Shown: one piece after another, positions 1 through 11,277 of the stretch
Position numbering within the stretch: position 1 is the first letter of the stretch
Layout of the letters: each line of letters starts with the position of its first letter
NCBI GenBank assembly: GCA_027574665.1
Contig: CM050655.1
Span: 15,185,170 to 15,249,169 of the forward strand
Direction of reading: 5' to 3'
Origin: Rhynochetos jubatus
Lineage: Eukaryota; Chordata; Aves; Eurypygiformes; Rhynochetidae
Length of the DNA stretch: 64,000 nucleotides
Position numbers and translations under genes: made by a program
Notes under the pieces: generated by a model
The model's database searches: none
What the model was told of the DNA's origin: nothing
Seen by the model: the letters and a program-made list of their open reading frames with translations, nothing else

Positions 1-3000
1 TATGTGTAGGTGTTAATGGTTAAAAAATATATTTCTCCCCCACATCATTTCAATGACAAAAGGAAAGGGACTACACTTAAAAAAGCTGTCGTAAAATGCT
101 GTGTTTCTGTAATCAGTTCATATGCTACTACATGATTGAAGGCTTAATACCCAACTCCTCCACCCGCCCTGCGAAGTGAGTGCAGAATGCTATTAGATCA
201 CAAGACTAGGCTGGCATTTATACCAACTTTGCACAGGGCTAAATACACAAATTCCAGGTTAGACGTCGTGGTCTGTACTCTATGACACATAGGTCATTTT
301 GGGTGACAAGGGAGGGTGGACATCCAGTATAAGTTTGTAGGCGCCTTTGCTAGTGATATGGCTGGATGAATAAATAAGCAAACAAGGTACCTATCTTCCA
401 TGCCTATCAGAGATGGATTGCTCAGGAAGGGCCCAGTTTGAATCCTGGTGGTATTTATAGCCTCGGAATACATCGGGTTTGCATCTTTGAGAGGAACACT
501 TTATTCCCATATATAGTATGCATGGCTCTGTTTAAATGAATGTGCTGCCACTGAAATGTGTTGAGTTCAGTTTGCTTTGAGATGATATATTGCATGTATT
601 TGAGCGTTACAGAAACGGAGGGCATTATCCAAAGCCTGTTGAAATAGAGGGAGGCCATCCTAATAACTCCAATGGTTTTGGACTCAGGCCTAGATGTTCA
701 TAGTGTTCTAGCTGAATCAGATTTTTTTTTCAAATGATACTTATGTTAACATTATAAGCTTTCAAAAGCTTTGTTCTTTTATTGTAGCGAGGTGTGTTTA
801 CTTCACTTCTGGCCATTATGTCCAGGATTTCAACATTAGAAACATAATATTGAAAAACCACACAAGGTATGTTTCCATTCCAGTTAAGACACATACCTTC
901 TGCCAGCCCACCCTTGGAAATCAAAATATGGGTGCTTGAGCTACTGACGATATCCTATCGTGGCATCTCTCCTGCAAGTTGATGTGCAACAGCAAATAAT
1001 GGCTCTTTTTTTAGAGGCTGCAGTAAGTGCACACTGCAGAAGTGGCAAAGGTCCCTCACCGCGTGGATCACCTGCAGGACAGAGATGCGTGTGCAGCTGC
1101 AGCCCTGTGTCCTGGAAATCCCTCTGCATGTCCTTAATTTCACTACCTCATTTAAATACCAGAACTGCTAAAATATAGTGGAGGGAAAAAAGACAAACCT
1201 CATCACCAAGCGAGAAGAGTGTTGAGAAGTACTGTAACATCATAAACAATTGTAGCATAACTGGGCCGGAATTTGAGTGTCTTGTCACTGTAACTGTTAG
1301 ATACAGGTCTCCTGTGTTGCATTTTTATTGCTTTTTGTATACCTAGGAATAAATTTTCAATCCAGTTTTGTTCCCTTTTGTCCAAGCAAATGAATACTAA
1401 ATACTTGGTATTTGCGTTCTTGTTATATTTTATTCATTTTTTGTGATATCTTTTACATTTTTATGTAACGGTTTGTCTCTTATTTGTTAAACTAAAAAGG
1501 TGACTCACTTTAAATTTGCTGTTATTAATGAGATTAACTCTAGCACTACTGATTCTAGATTCATTTTCTATTTAAAGTATAGGGAAAACAATATTATAGG
1601 TAGTATTTTTAAAAAACTATTAGCAAGTGGTGACCTTAATGTTACAAAAATAAAGTGAAATATATTAAATTACAATTCTATGTTTAAGCATCTTGTAATT
1701 TTTTCTACTATGAACACTGTTAAACATTTTAGTTGTGATTATGCACAGGTATTCTGCTGGACAGAAGTTAGTTGAAACAGGTTACTAGCTTCTTTGACCT
1801 ACAATGGTCATTGTTGGTGTAGAGCACTTCAGATGCTTTCAAATACCATGGAGAACCCTTTGGCTACAAGTGATTTGACATCACTTTCTTGAAAGTGAGT
1901 TTGCTGATCAACAGGCAGATGTCATGTGATGTTGTTACATTTTCTAGGTTATTGTACTATAAATATGGTTTCATAAGGAAGCTGATAAACTCTACTTGGG
2001 TTTTAAGGGCTGAAGGGAAAAAAACCTACTCCTTTTTCCTTTTCCACTTCTTTTTCCTTTTCCTTTTAATCAAACCAACAGCCTACTTAGGAGAAAATAC
2101 TGCATATATATCTATATGTGCTGCAAACATTTTTCCCCATGAAGGGATTTTTTTAATGTTTTTATTATACAGTTCTGATAAAGTGATTGGATGTGGGAAA
2201 TTATTACCGGCTTTTTATATTTTTTTTTTCTATTCCTGATGCCTTTAAATCCAGAGGATTCTGATTCTTTCTGCATCAGAAACAGTGGACTGCTGGTTTT
2301 ATGTTCACATTGTTTTCATATTAGTTAAGGCTCTCAGCAGTGATGCATCCTTGCGTCCATTCCCGTAAGAGAAGAATTCATATTATAGATCTGTTGTTCC
2401 TAAAAGAAAACAACTCTAAGAACTTCACGGTTTTGGTATTTGGGAAAATAATTTTAGTTGCTCTGCTGGAACGTGTCCCTAGGATATAATGAAGTTTTAA
2501 TTTACCAAAAGTGGAAAATGCTGTCCAAAGTGTGGAGCTTTGACTCTGTATGATTTAAGTGATAAAATTTTAATGTTAACTTAAAATATGTACTATAGGA
2601 AAACCTTGGTATCTTTGGATTGCCAGCTGAATGATAAGATATGATTCCAAGAGTGGAAGAAAAAACCATTAATTTTTCAGATTTCTAGCTGATGACAGAA
2701 TGCATAATTTTTAAAGAAAACTCACACAGCGTTTTTTAGGTGAATATGTGGATCTTAAAATTAACACTTGCACAAAACAGCTGTTTAGACAGCAACATAT
2801 ATATTTAAGATCTGAATAAGGAGTTTGATTTCAAAGTCAGTGTTAATTTCAGATGTTTTCAGACAGAGGTATTATAGTTCTTGAAAACTTGTTTCCTTTG
2901 ATAAATGTTTGTCAATGAACATTAACAGTTCAAAATGAGGTACCTTTAATGGTGACCTTACACATCATATTCTGCACTTGTGTAGGGTTTACCTACTCCT

Positions 3001-4834
3001 CTGGCTTCTTTTCTTTGTATATATAAACACAGGAGAAGGTACTTAAGTGCTTGTAATGTTACACATGGTTTTAAAGTTCTTTCAAGCAGCAGTGTCTCTT
3101 GCTTTAACACCGAATACTCTAATTTAATTTCCTTTTACCTAAGAGGTTGATACACACCCCCTAATTAAAAACATTTATTTCAAACTAATTGCTCTTAGAA
3201 ATAAAATTAAAAAAATAAGTTTTTCATGCTCCCATATTGAAACTGTGGGGGTAATCAGAGAATATTATGATTTCTATGGCTACAGTTGTTTTAATAAAGC
3301 TGTATATAAACTTTTGTCTCTATTGACTGTCTATTGGATTATTTGTCTTTAGGTTTGTGTTCTTTAAAGTGAGAAATGTTAATAGCTTAAAGTGAGTAGA
3401 TCTTAATCTAGCTCCTAGGCCAGCTGTGTACGGAAGTAAAATGGATCCTTACCGTTTCTGCAAACATTTGTATTGAGACCTTTCTTTCCTATGAAAGAGT
3501 GGTTGAATGAGAGAATGTATAGTCATAATTTCTAGCGGTGAAAAATAGTTCAACCTCTAGGGTTAAATGTTTTCTTATAGTTTTAAAAAATGAGGTAACC
3601 CCAGAATTTCATAGCCTTGTTTGTTTGCTTTTTATACACAGAGAGATAGAATATTCAGTTTTGAAACAGATAACATTTCTGCCTGCAACATCTGAAGATT
3701 ACTATGGGAGAGACACCAAACTTGCATTGGGTGCAGCAGAAGAGTAAACCTGATGAGTTACTAATTGGTGAAATCCTTCAGTAAAAATTAGCCAGGGGAT
3801 ATCTGAGTGCTGTGAAGAGGTGGATCACATTACACAGGGAGTTGATTTAAGGGGAGTGGGGTTGCAATCATGATGGATAGAGCTGCAGGCTGTCATTCAT
3901 CACTTAACTGTGCTGTGCCTCTGTAGTCTTGAGAAGGTAGGGGAATACCAGTTTGGCTTAGACCATACCTGATTGCATGATTATTGCTGTGAAGGTGTCT
4001 GAGCCACATTATGCAGTGTGTGCATCTACTTTATGACTTGGTGTGAGGGTGATGTACACCATATCTGATCTGACCTAATGCCTGATGAACTTGTTAAATC
4101 CCTTAGCACTTAAAAAAAAAAAGAAATCAATCCTTCAGAGCAAGTGAGGTGTTTTGGGGCAACAATATTTTTGATTTAGTCTTCTAAAACCAGACTTATC
4201 ATCCTGAGGTGATGGTTTGACACTGCTAATAAATACAAACTTCTGAAAGGAGGTTTGCTGTGAGGGTCCTCAGCTGTCTTGAGGACAGGCTGTGATTAGG
4301 TGATATTAGCTTCAGATGCTAAAGTGTTTTCAGGCATTTTCACAGGGCAGATTTCATAGGTATAAGTTGAATACTGAGAAGTTTTAAAAGTGAGGTTATT
4401 TCATTATTAGCATGCTAAATATTACTTTAATTATGTCCATTGGTGAATGTAGTTTTGGTCCCTTCAACATGTTAGCTGGATGACAAATGCACTTTTTGAA
4501 AGTAAATTCTGGCTTTTCCAGTGTGGTTAAGTGGACTCTCTTCAGGTGAAACCATGGAGGGAAATCAGCACACCTGATCTCCATCTGTTAATGGGCTTCA
4601 GTCCCCACAGCTGGGCTAGAGGGTATGAATGCTGAAGAACAGAGAGTGGGAGATCAGTTTTCCTGTTTCAGTTGTGGAGGTGAAGTTAACTGTGCATTTA
4701 GGATAAAATCCTAGGTGAGCTTTTTGGTAAGTGTTTGGCTTTAATTTTTTATTTTTAAAGCAATATGCAATGTATGTACAGCTTCCTATAATTGGTCTTC
4801 CAGGGATCTCTTTATTTTATTTTGCCATAACTTT
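1..4834. other. AT-rich unique sequence, no gene recognised
   Basis: Stops are frequent in all six frames and no recognisable protein segment, RNA gene or dispersed repeat was seen. Two splice-like sites occur but do not frame a convincing exon: a minus-strand 5' site near 889-897 (AAG followed by GTATGT when read on the minus strand) and a plus-strand site near 1023-1030 (GCA followed by GTAAGT). A pyrimidine tract lies at 2029-2068 and an A-tract near 4110-4120. The stretch is best read as intron or intergenic DNA. Confidence 0.6.
2029..2068 (+). repeat. Polypyrimidine tract (CCTTTT-like units)
   Basis: About 40 nt of almost pure C/T with a single A at 2046, built from irregular C(T)4-5C units. 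It is long enough to form triplex-type structure in principle, but is most simply a low-complexity tract. No exon follows it, so I do not read it as a splice acceptor. Confidence 0.8.
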
Positions 4835-4907
4835 GACTTTATTGTTCAGTTTCTGCTTGGGGGCTTTTTGGACTTTATTGTTCAGTTTGTGCTTGGGGGG
4901 CTTTTTG
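4835..4907 (+). repeat. Tandem duplication, 36-37 bp unit, two copies
   Basis: The unit at 4835-4870 (36 bp, starting gactttattgttcag and ending ggggctttttg) is repeated immediately at 4871-4907 (37 bp). The copies differ by one C-to-G change and one extra G in the G-run. Head-to-tail adjacency with near identity points to a recent local duplication, probably replication slippage. No gene overlaps it. Confidence 0.93.
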
Positions 4908-7900
4908 TTTGTGTTCTGGTAGGTTGCTGTGGTCTGGCTGCTTGCTTGATGGGGTGGTGAATCAGCAGGTTGGCCAAAATGATGGTAAATCTGTGACTTT
5001 GGATGTCATATTATTGCTTTGAAATGTTACAGGTGTTATGCTGTGACGGAACTATTGATTAATTTCAGTATAACTATTCTAAAAATACTTCATATTGTTC
5101 TGAGAATTTTGGCAGGGCTATGAAATCTGTATGGTTGAAGAAGTTATTAATTGTCCTGCGTGAGGGTGAAGAAAATAGGTTTCAGGCATGTTGTTTATGA
5201 AGCAGTTGTTGCTTGTCTGATCTAGTCTGAGAGAACAGGTGATAGTGCTTGGTGCTTGGACTGTTTCTGGGGAGCTTTTCATATCGCTGAGAACTTGAGC
5301 TCTGGAGCTTTTATCTTCAAAACATATATTACAAGTGGAGAGAAAGGTTATGATAGCTTCAATTAAAGGTAAAAGTTCAAAAAAAGGTTCTTGCGACATA
5401 ACCAGACTTGTAAAGATTGTGTCTTGTGTATTTAAATTCTTAGCTCAGTAAAAAATGTCTATGAAGGAAAAGTAGAGGAAGTATTTAAAAGGTGGGCTTT
5501 TTTATAACTATTTCTCAGGCTGAGTTGTCTTTTCCTTGGGACAAATAGTTGTGGTCTTGGGTATGGATTATTTTCAGCAGTGAATGCAAGGCTGTAGTTT
5601 CTGTTGGCTTGTGAAATACTCATTTGGATTTTAAAGGGCATGTAAATGTAAGTTGTGTGACTGCTACAGAAAAAAACAAACAAACCTAATGCCACAGGTA
5701 AATGAGACTGTGCTCTGAGAGCTGACGAAAATGATAGTTCACTTAATCTCAGAACAAAAGCTGGTTTGTGTTTCATATTGATATGCTTGAAGTAAAATAT
5801 ATTCCCGCACTGTGTGTCAACGCTTCTGCACAATCTGAGCTCTATTTACAGGTTGAAAGTCTTGTGGTTATTGTAGTTTTACTTCCTCAAGTGGGAAAAT
5901 TCAGTACTGGAGATGTAGGATATATTTTTAAAATGTTCCACTCTATACAAGGAGCATTGTGTATTCAAAATTGAACTTAGCAACTTAAACTTTATGTGAA
6001 CTATTGTTATTATTGTAGCATTCAGAGGCCACATGTTTTTGCAGGCTTTGTTATGCCAGATCCTTTTACCAGCTTTGACAAAGAGGCCATCTTCTGCCTT
6101 GTCTATCTGATGATTTGAAAGCAGAGAACAAGGGGAAGCCAGGAGGTTTGTTCAAGAACTAGTTTGCTTCAGTCCTATAAAGCAACCTAGTGATCAAGAT
6201 AAGCAGGTGGTTTCATTAATGTACATCTAATCACCCAATTTGTTAGGTTTATGAAAGAAATGTGGCTTGTGAATCCATTAGAACAATTACTATTTTGAAG
6301 AGCTACAGGTGGTTAAAACACAACCTAAAAAACCAGCATTTGAGTACTTAAATCCACACTGGATTGAAAGACTAATGTTACTTTTAGAATCTAGGAAGGT
6401 TCCCAGTTAAATATAAGCTTGTTGATTGTGCTATTTTTAGTTTCTTTGGCCAACACGTGTTGTCTCCAGTTATTTATTTGTGAATGTTGTATTCTGTTCT
6501 TAAAAGGAAAATCTGTCTGTGTCTAGATTCTTTTTCTGTATCCAGGAAAGGAAAGCACTAGGGATCTTGTTAGTGCTTTGCTTCTTCAAAATCCTAGGAG
6601 ATGGGGTAAATTAAATATAAAATGGACCCATCTGGTGGTGCTAGCGATGCCAGGGGAGAATAACAGGTGAAAGAATCTGAGCCAGGATAAACATATAATG
6701 CATTATATAATCTACTATGTGATTTGTGACATATCCCAACCCTAAGACTAGTCTTTGTGTTAGATTATTTATTTTTTTTAGTGTTTGAAGTGATAGTTTG
6801 AAATGCTTATTTCTGTTTCATTGCTGAAGAGTCGGTTTTTTTGTTATTACTAAGAAAATGTGTTCAATACATCATATAAACAAGATACAATTCCTTGTGT
6901 GGCTTTGCTTGAAAATGAATGATTTGATATTGTTCAAAACAAAGTCACTGTGTCAGAATTTATAAAATATGGAAAAATAGTGTTTAAACTTAAAATTCTG
7001 AAAAGTATGCTGCCAAGTAAATTTTAGCCCCAAATTAATGTTTGTGTAAGAAGAATACAGAATCTCTATTCAGACATTTTTGTAGCCAAAATTAATTTGT
7101 TCTTTAAGCTCTACAATTCTTTCAATGTAGTCATTGCATCACTGCGAATAGGAATGTAAAAATGACTGTAAAAATAAAGTTGTATTACCTGATTTGGGAG
7201 TCAAGTAAAAAGTCAAGAAGCTAATGGAACATGTCAATGAAGAGATTAAAGGATAGTGTCTCCTTGCAGTTCAGGGTTTGTAGTTTGACAGGCTCCTTGG
7301 CACACATTCTGTTTTTATTTTGGCACCAGTTGGACATGATTTCTGTGTCATTGCCTATGTTATGGAGTGTGTCTGATAGGAGACTTAATGCATGATCTTT
7401 GGGGAAATGTATTTCATGAGGACAGGGAAGATGCCTGGGCCTTTTGGCATGACTTTAGAACAACTGGTGAAAGTAGGGCATAGAGCTTTTTGTGAATTTA
7501 GGAGCTTAGTATCTAGATCTTTATCCAGCTTAAAAAAAAAAAATCAGTTATACCTGCCTTTAAGTCAAATTTTGTTCTCATCTATAATTTTTTGTGTTCT
7601 CTGTGCTTTTACTTCTTTCTCCTTAAGTGTAACATTTTTGCAGTTATAAAACCCCCAAAACAAACAACCAACAAACCATGACAACAGGTTTTCACATGAA
7701 GGTTAAAAGTAGCTTGTCTTGCTTGCATTTCCAGCTCTCAAGTGAAAGATTCCAGGTTGTTTGTAAGGTTATGTAAATGTTGGTTGTCTTTTCATATTGG
7801 AGACTATTGATTTCCATTTTTAATAAGTTTTCAGAGAAATATGCTTCTACCAAAATTAGAATACCTAATGTTAGTTTAACTGGGTTTTATTAATTGGGGG

Positions 7901-8166
7901 AGGGGGAAGGGGAAGGAGGATACTGAAACATTTTATTTTTTGATGGGAAATAAATATGTGATTTTTGAGTCTTATTTCATGTTGTAAGTTCAAAACCAAT
8001 GCTAGTTTACAGCTTGATTTGCTTTCTTTCAGGAATTTTGTTTTGACAACTCTTTAGAGTCTTTCTGAATAATAAATTTGTTTGTCTTAATCCAATGCAA
8101 CACATAAATTGTCCTCTCTATGCAGCTGTATTGTTGCAAAGTTTCTGTTGCTAGTGTATGGCTCCA
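4908..8166. other. AT-rich unique sequence, no gene recognised
   Basis: No family-level similarity was recognised. Open stretches such as the minus-strand frames at 5118-5399 (93 codons) and 5459-5833 (124 codons) lack splice sites or recognisable motifs and have the composition of chance frames in AT-rich DNA. Short A-rich runs and TTTATT/AATAAA words are scattered throughout. Confidence 0.55.
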
Positions 8167-8900
8167 TGTCATGGTTTATCTCCGGCTACCCAAATACTAT
8201 AAAGCTGCTCTCACAAATTTCCCTCCCCCCCTCCAATGGAGGGGAAGAATTGGAGGAAAAACAAGTAAGCAAGCTTGTGAAATTGAGATAAGAACTATAT
8301 ATTAATTAAATCTAATATATATAAATGCTACTCCTAATAAATAATAGAAAAAAACATATGATACAGTTGCTCACCACCCACTAACCAGTGCCTAATCAGG
8401 TGCTGAGAAGTGAGGATCAGAGCCAGAGAGCTATTGGAGCAGGTTCTGGGTGAACCCTATCAGCGATAGCATGGCTGGGAAAACTAAACAAACCCATCAA
8501 TTCTCTCGTGAACCAGCCAGCACAGGAGCTAGTAAAGCAGCTAACACAGGAGTCAGGGAGAGTGTTAGTGAATGTACCAAAGTAAATGAGAGAGAGAGAA
8601 ATGGCTCCCGGACCCCCTCCCTGCCTATACCCTGAGCATGACTTACTATGGATTGAAATACTTCCTTGGTCAGGTTGGATCAGCTGTCTGAACTGTGTCC
8701 CCCCTACACTGCCTGTAGTGAGACAGCGAGAGCTGGGAATGCAGCTGCAGGCTCAGAAGTAGAAAAAGACCTGCAATCTGGTGCAGGCATTCCCCAGTGT
8801 CAAGTAAGACCTTGTAAGTACTACTTTCAGCATCCAGGAACACAGCTTCATAGCAGCCATGGTAAAGGGAGGTAACTCTTTCCTGACTAAACCCAGCACA
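8167..8900 (-). mobile_element. Solo-type LTR of an avian endogenous retrovirus
   Basis: The segment starts TGTCATGGTTTA and ends CCCAGCACA, so it has the TG...CA termini of an LTR. Its order of blocks matches an LTR family common in bird genomes as I know it: a left-end 'tggttta-ccggc' block, 'gataagaac', 'gttgctcaccacc', then 'gaaatacttccttggtcagg-tggatcagctgtc' and an 'aaacccagcaca' right end. The orientation I know as sense is the reverse of the plus strand. No internal retroviral coding sequence flanks it on either side, so it is a solo LTR or a fragment. Divergence is high and no clean target-site duplication is visible (ctcca on the left, ctata on the right). The family name is not assigned. 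Confidence 0.8.
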
Positions 8901-8924
8901 CTATAAATATGTGTGAAAAATGTT

Positions 8925-8937
8925 TATATATATATAT
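8925..8937. repeat. Short (TA)n run
   Basis: Thirteen nucleotides of alternating T and A lie just outside the LTR end. It is a simple low-complexity run with no further significance seen. Confidence 0.85.
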
Positions 8938-9537
8938 GGGACCAAATATTTTATGAACAATTACACTCAAGTTGGGTGTGTTTACAATGTATTGTTCTAT
9001 CAGAGTTAAGTGTTATGCTCAGTTTGTTTATACTGGATTGTGGAAATCATACAAGAATAGGCAATTAAATGTTTCTCACTTGCGGGAATATGATAAATTC
9101 TACAACTCCCCTCAAATTATTTGACTAGATATCAATAACGAATGATGTAGCATCTAAATTGATGGTAAAAGCTGTGGTCAGTCAATTTAATATGTTGCTT
9201 TGTCTTTTAATAATTCTTCATTTTCATGTATTTGTAGATTTTTTAAGAATTTCATGTGGCTTATTTGTCAGACAGCTATTATAGCAGACATGTTAGTGTG
9301 CTCTAATAGGAGTACTTCCTGAAAGATGAGCCCTTGGGAAATTTAACACAGCTTTTCAGGATGGGAATGAAAGAAAGAAGTGGCGAGATGAGAGCAATAT
9401 ACATCATACAAGTAGCTGTTCTGTGAGAAGACAGTGAAAAGAAAATGTTGAATATTACAGAATTTTAAGTGCTTGGTGTATTCATGCTGCTTGTGGCTTG
9501 GATGGGTGTAGTTGTTGCTGGGTAAAAAAAAAAAAAC
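8938..9537. other. Unique AT-rich spacer between LTR and CR1
   Basis: Nothing coding is seen. A 13-nt A-tract at 9524-9536 lies directly upstream of the first recognisable CR1 sequence. It may be pre-existing DNA at the insertion site or simple sequence. Confidence 0.6.
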
Positions 9538-10560
9538 AACTGTCTGGATGGCTGGATCCAAAAAAGTATGAATGGAGTTAAATCCCATTTGTGGCCCATC
9601 ACAAGTAGTGACAGGACTAGGGGCAATGACCATAAAATGGAAAACAGAAGGTTCAAACTGCATGTGAGGAAACACTTCTTCCCTGTGAGGGTGACAGAGC
9701 ACTGGGACAGGCTGCCCAGAGAGGTGGTGGAGTCTCCTTCCCTGGAGACTTTCCAAAGCCACCTGGACTTGTTCCTGTGTGATCTGCTCTAGGGGATCCT
9801 GCTCTGGTAGGGGGTTGGACTAGATGGTCTATAGAGGTCCCTTCCAACTCCTAACACTCTGTGCATCTGTGTGTTCCCCAGGGCTCAGTACTGGGGCAAG
9901 TTCTGTTTAAGATCTTTATCAATAATCTGCACAAGGGGTTTGAGTGCATCCTCAGTAGGTTTGCAGATGACACCAACTTGGGAAGGAGTGTTGATATGCC
10001 TGAGGCTAGGTAGGAAGGCTCTTTAGAGGGATTTGGAGAGACTGGGTCTATGGGCCAAGGCCAATTGTATGAGGTTAAACAACGCCAAGTGCTGGGTCCT
10101 GCACTTGGGCCATGATAACCACCTGCAATGCTACAGGCTTGGGGATGAGTGACTGGAAAGCTGCCTGGTAGAAAATGACTTGGGAGTGTTGGTCAACAGG
10201 CAGGTGAATATGAGCCAGCAGTGTGTCCAAGAAGGCCAGTGGCACCCTGGCCCGCAGCATGGTCAGCAGGTCTAGGGAAGGGAATGTTCCCCTGTACTCA
10301 GCACTGGTGAGGTTGCACCTGGAATACTGTGTTCACTCGTGGGCCCTTCACTGCAAGAGAGACATTGATGTGTGTCCAGAGAAGGGTAAGGAGACTGGTG
10401 GAGGGTCTGGAGCACAAGTCCTGTGAGGAGAGGCTGAGGAAGTTGGGGCTGTTTGTCTGGAGAAGAGGAGGTTCAGGGGAGACCTTTTGGCTCTCTACAA
10501 CTACCTGAAAGGAGGTTGCAGAGACGTGAGGATTGGTCTCGTCTCCCAAGTGACAGGATA
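9538..10560 (+). pseudogene. CR1 ORF2 reverse transcriptase remnant
   Basis: This is the coding remnant of the CR1 element. ORF2 of the family encodes an endonuclease plus reverse transcriptase that copies the element's RNA at the insertion site. Visible parts are the DGWIQK...VKS segment at about 9548-9608, PQGSVLG at about 9877-9897, the catalytic-type FADDT motif at about 9959-9973, a 'gcccctgtactcggcactgg'-like block encoding PLYSALV and HLEYCV at about 10288-10335, and a weakened EKRR-type block near 10460. The frame shifts several times between these blocks, and a 260-bp insertion lies just before PQGSVLG. The endonuclease and the first half of RT are absent. It cannot make a working enzyme. 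Confidence 0.9.
9611..9870 (+). mobile_element. Nested CR1 3' end inside the older CR1
   Basis: This 260-bp segment begins 'acaggactaggggcaatgac' and ends in 'actctgtgcatctgtg'. It is the 3' non-coding end of a second CR1 subfamily, with 'aaacacttcttccctg', 'gacaggctgcccagagaggt', 'ctgctctggtaggggg' and 'ttggactagatggtct' in the expected order. It interrupts the outer CR1 between the codons for WPITSS and PQGSVLG. The short word 'gtg' at both junctions (9608-9610 and 9871-9873) could be a minimal target duplication or chance. Both elements are in the same orientation. The nesting shows that this copy inserted later. Confidence 0.9.
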
Positions 10561-10815
10561 AGAGGAAATGGCCTCAGGTTGTCCCAGGGGAGATTTAGAT
10601 TGGGTATTAGGAAAATATTCTTCTCCAGAAGGTCTGTCAAGCATTGAAACAGGCTGCCCAGGGAAGTGGTGGAGTCACCATCCCTGGAGGTATCAGAGAG
10701 GTGTACATGTGGTGCTTTGGGACATGGTTTAGTGGCAGACTTGGCACTGTTAGTGTAACAGTTGGACTTGATTTTAAAGGTGTTATCCAACTTGAAATAT
10801 TCTATGCCTTTCTAG

Positions 10816-11120
10816 GCCATTCCTATGTATGTTATTTCTTAATCAGTGTGCCTGTTGGTGTTCACTTAATTCTCTAGTGCAATGGTTTTGGACTTTTGGT
10901 TTTCTTAATGCTGTTTTCTTTGATCACAGCTGAAGTTTGTGTTCTCAGCACAGAATGAGGTATTCATGGCAATAAATTACAGAGACTGTCATTCCATAGT
11001 TGTAAATTGTGCTGTTATTTTCTTTTTTTCCTGTGAGATGAACATAAGAATGTGGAGGCCTGCTGCTATATTGAGTGTACTTCATAGTTCCTGGCTGGTG
11101 GCAAAATTTTGGCAAGACTG
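10816..11120. other. Short unique spacer between CR1 copies
   Basis: About 300 bp of AT-rich sequence with no recognised gene or repeat. It separates the nested CR1 pair from the next CR1 3' end. Confidence 0.6.
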
Positions 11121-11277
11121 AAGAAGCTGTGGGTGCCCCATCCCTGGCTGTCTTCAAGGCCAAGCTGGATGAGGCTTTGAGCAACCTGGTCTAGTGGAGG
11201 GTGTCCCTGCCCATGGCAGGGGGGTTGGAATTAGGTCATCTTTAAGGTCCCTTTCAACCCAAACCATTCTGTGATTA
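11121..11277 (+). mobile_element. CR1 LINE 3' end (short copy)
   Basis: About 157 bp of CR1 3' sequence: 'gaagctgtgggtgccccatc', 'ggctgtcttcaaggcc', 'gatgaggctttgagcaacct', 'ggtgtccctgcccatggcag', then 'ggttggaattaggtcat' and the terminal 'ccattctgtgatt'. It is strongly 5'-truncated and non-coding. It is very similar over its whole length to the copy at 25701-25862, so both belong to the same subfamily. Confidence 0.92.

Larger units (their letters stand above)
9538..10815 (+). mobile_element. CR1 LINE, 5'-truncated, split by a nested CR1
   Basis: Two separated pieces join into one CR1 element: 9538-9610 and 9871-10815. The left piece encodes the reverse transcriptase segment around DGWIQKSMNGVKS...WPITSS. 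The right piece resumes with the next expected residues, (V)PQGSVLG. Downstream come the RT thumb region, then the CR1 3' block with 'caggctgcccagggaagtgg', 'ggagtcaccatccctgg' and 'gttggacttgat', ending near 'attctatgcc'. CR1 elements are non-LTR retrotransposons, and 5' truncation is their usual state. The copy is clearly diverged and the nested insertion breaks it. Confidence 0.93.

Noticed and set aside
5118-5399. 93-codon minus-strand open frame starting MSQEPFFELL
   Set aside because: Looks mildly protein-like, but no splice sites, no motif and AT-rich composition. Not distinguishable from chance.
9343-9762. 139-codon minus-strand open frame
   Set aside because: It runs antisense across the CR1 pieces and unique flank, so it is a shadow of the repeat.
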